NCBI GenBank assembly: GCA_019428955.1
Contig: JAHYJF010000185.1
Span: 1 to 7,214 of the forward strand
Direction of reading: 5' to 3'
Length of the DNA stretch: 7,214 bases
From: Burkholderiaceae bacterium
GTDB lineage: Bacteria > Pseudomonadota > Gammaproteobacteria > Burkholderiales > Burkholderiaceae_E
Below are positions 6,130 to 7,214 of the stretch, piece after piece. The position numbers and the translations under genes are program-made. Under the pieces are notes generated by a model. That model saw only the letters and a list, made by a program, of their open reading frames with translations, made no database searches and had not been told where the DNA came from. Positions within the stretch are counted from its first letter, which is position 1, and each line of letters starts with the position of its first letter.

Positions 6130-6664
6130 ATGCCCACCAGCGCCTACGAGTTGCTCGACGATGGAGCCTTTCGCGCCACCGCTTTGACGCGCGGCCCCTG
6201 GCACCCCGAGCACCAACACGCCGGGCCACCCACCGCACTGGTGTGCCACGCGATCGAGCGTCGCGCCCTCGAGAGCGGCTTGACCCATGTCTCGCGACTG
6301 ACCTCCAACCTGCTGCGGCCAGTGCCGGTCGGCGAGCTGGCCGTCGAGGTAGCTACCGACTATGTCGGGCGCAACTCCGGCCATTTCTCTGCGCGATGAA
6401 TCGCCCAGCTCCTACCAGCGCGTCGCGGTTGCCGCCGACTCGGGCAACGGCATCAGCGCAATTCTTGATCCGCGCTCCTACAGTTTCGTCAATTCAGATC
6501 TGACCATCAACCTCTTGCGCCGCCCGCGGGGCGAATGGATCTGCCTCGATGCGCGCACCTATCTTGGCCCGCACGGCTGCGGACTCGCGGAATCCGCGCT
6601 CTACGACACGCACGGACTGATCGGACGGGCGACCCAAAGTCTCGCGCTGAACCGGCGCGGGTGA
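6130..6664 (+). pseudogene. TesB-like acyl-CoA thioesterase, broken by internal deletion and frameshift
   Basis: Two adjacent reading frames make up one gene. The first (6130-6399, 89 residues) is the N-terminal half of a double-hotdog thioesterase: YELLDDGAFRATALTRGPW, then EHQHAGPPTALVCHAIER and RLTSNLLRPVPVGELAVEV, ending at TGA soon after VGRNSGHFSAR. The second, in the +2 frame relative to the window, runs from about 6383 to 6664 and carries the C-terminal part: LRDESPSSYQRVAVAADSGN, then FVNSDLTINLLRRPRGEWIC, LDARTYLGPHGCGLAESALY and IGRATQSLALNRR. Family members are usually about 260 residues; only about 180 are encoded, so roughly 80 central residues are missing as well as the frame being shifted. 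The join falls near 6370-6395. Relatives hydrolyse acyl-CoA to free acid and CoA; this copy is unlikely to work. The C-terminal frame has an ATG at 6362, but half a double-hotdog is not expected to be active alone. Confidence 0.85.
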
Positions 6665-6667
6665 ACC

Positions 6668-7214
6668 CTAGTGCGGCTTTCGTGCCACCAGTGTGACGAA
6701 TGACTTCACCTGCTCTCTTGGGGCAGCGAAGTCCTGATGCTCGGAATGCAGGATCTCCCAGCCTTGGAAGCGCAAGAGCATTTCGTCGCGCGAAAACAGG
6801 CAATGGCTCCTCGGATCAAACATGTCGAGGTACGTAGTTCCTTCGACCAACACGTTGATGACCGCCACACCGCCGGCGCGCAAGTGCGATTGCAAGACCC
6901 GCAGTTGGCGAAAGGCCGTATCGCAGTCGAAGAACATCAGCAAGCCGATCGATACGATCGTGTCGAATTCCTCGGCAAGCTCATAGTTTCGCAAGTCAGC
7001 CTCCGCCGCCTCGATCGGCAGCGCCTGCTCCTGGGCAATATCTCGCAGATGCTCGATCGCGGTGTGACTTGCGTCAAGTGCGACCACCGAACAGCCGCGT
7101 CGCGCCGCAGCGAGAGCGAGGTTGCCGAGGCCACAACCATAGTCGAGCGTTCGACCTCGGAGATACGGCAGGGCTGTTTGCTCGAAGGGGTTGAGGCCCG
7201 CCTCCGCCTGCCGC
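6668..7214 (-). CDS. Class I SAM-dependent methyltransferase (TehB/methyltransferase-11-like), 5' partial
   Basis: The frame is open to the right edge, so the N-terminus lies outside; 181 residues are visible and the TAG stop is at 6670-6668. The Rossmann-fold signatures are clear: motif I LDYGCGLGN at visible residues 23-31, the second strand ending in VVALD (Asp47, expected to bind the SAM ribose), an acidic EADL at 71-74 (adenine side), and the fourth strand FDTIVSIGLLMFF at 83-95. The later block INVLVEGTTYLDMFDP (119-134) and the C-terminal FVTLVARKP resemble TehB-like and related small-molecule methyltransferases. The substrate is unknown. The GTG at 7087 is internal to motif I and is not the start. 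It converges on the broken thioesterase with only three bases between the stops, and no terminator is visible there. Confidence 0.9.
   Translation of the reverse strand, partial: RQAEAGLNPFEQTALPYLRGRTLDYGCGLGNLALAAARRGCSVVALDASHTAIEHLRDIAQEQALPIEAAEADLRNYELAEEFDTIVSIGLLMFFDCDTAFRQLRVLQSHLRAGGVAVINVLVEGTTYLDMFDPRSHCLFSRDEMLLRFQGWEILHSEHQDFAAPREQVKSFVTLVARKPH

Noticed and set aside
6362..6664. C-terminal thioesterase frame as an independent small gene
   Set aside because: Its sequence is the C-terminal half of the same family as the preceding frame, with no ribosome binding site at its ATG; a broken gene explains both.

Overview
The window looks like ordinary, gene-dense chromosome of a high-GC proteobacterium, probably a gamma- or betaproteobacterium. 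This rests on strong GC bias at third codon positions, on gene families typical of that group (a Ptb-like phosphotransacetylase overlapping an acetate kinase, a long FabH-like ketosynthase, a cyclase of the TQWDGLAH type) and on Shine-Dalgarno-led starts. The assignment is inference from protein resemblance. No rRNA, tRNA, CRISPR array, insertion sequence or phage gene is visible.

Left part (1-4278, all plus strand). A phosphate acyltransferase, cut by the window's left edge, overlaps an acetate/propionate-type kinase by 4 bases. Together they would interconvert acyl-CoA, acyl phosphate and the free acid plus ATP. After a 130-base gap with a possible -10 element comes a beta-ketoacyl-ACP synthase III-like enzyme of 378 residues, then panC (pantothenate synthetase) with a TTG start 45 bases downstream. 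All four genes touch acyl-CoA or CoA metabolism: acyl-CoA to acyl phosphate, acyl-CoA into fatty acids, and pantothenate for CoA itself.

Middle (4279-5939, minus strand genes). panC converges on a small DUF167/YggU-type gene. Upstream of that gene is a 224-base stretch with a hairpin, an exact two-copy tandem repeat of about 23 bases, and a short unassigned reading frame whose stop codon lies inside the repeat. Next is a cyclase-family (PF04199) metal hydrolase with a clear ribosome binding site.

Right part (5940-7214). A 190-base divergent intergenic region holds a perfect 13-base palindrome and a -10-like hexamer. It leads into a broken TesB-like acyl-CoA thioesterase: its N-terminal and C-terminal parts lie in different frames and about 80 central residues are missing. 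A class I SAM-dependent methyltransferase on the minus strand converges on it and runs off the right edge.

I found no convincing undescribed system. The points most worth a second look are the decayed thioesterase, the tandem repeat with the orphan reading frame, the divergent-promoter palindrome, and an unusual residue in PanC.
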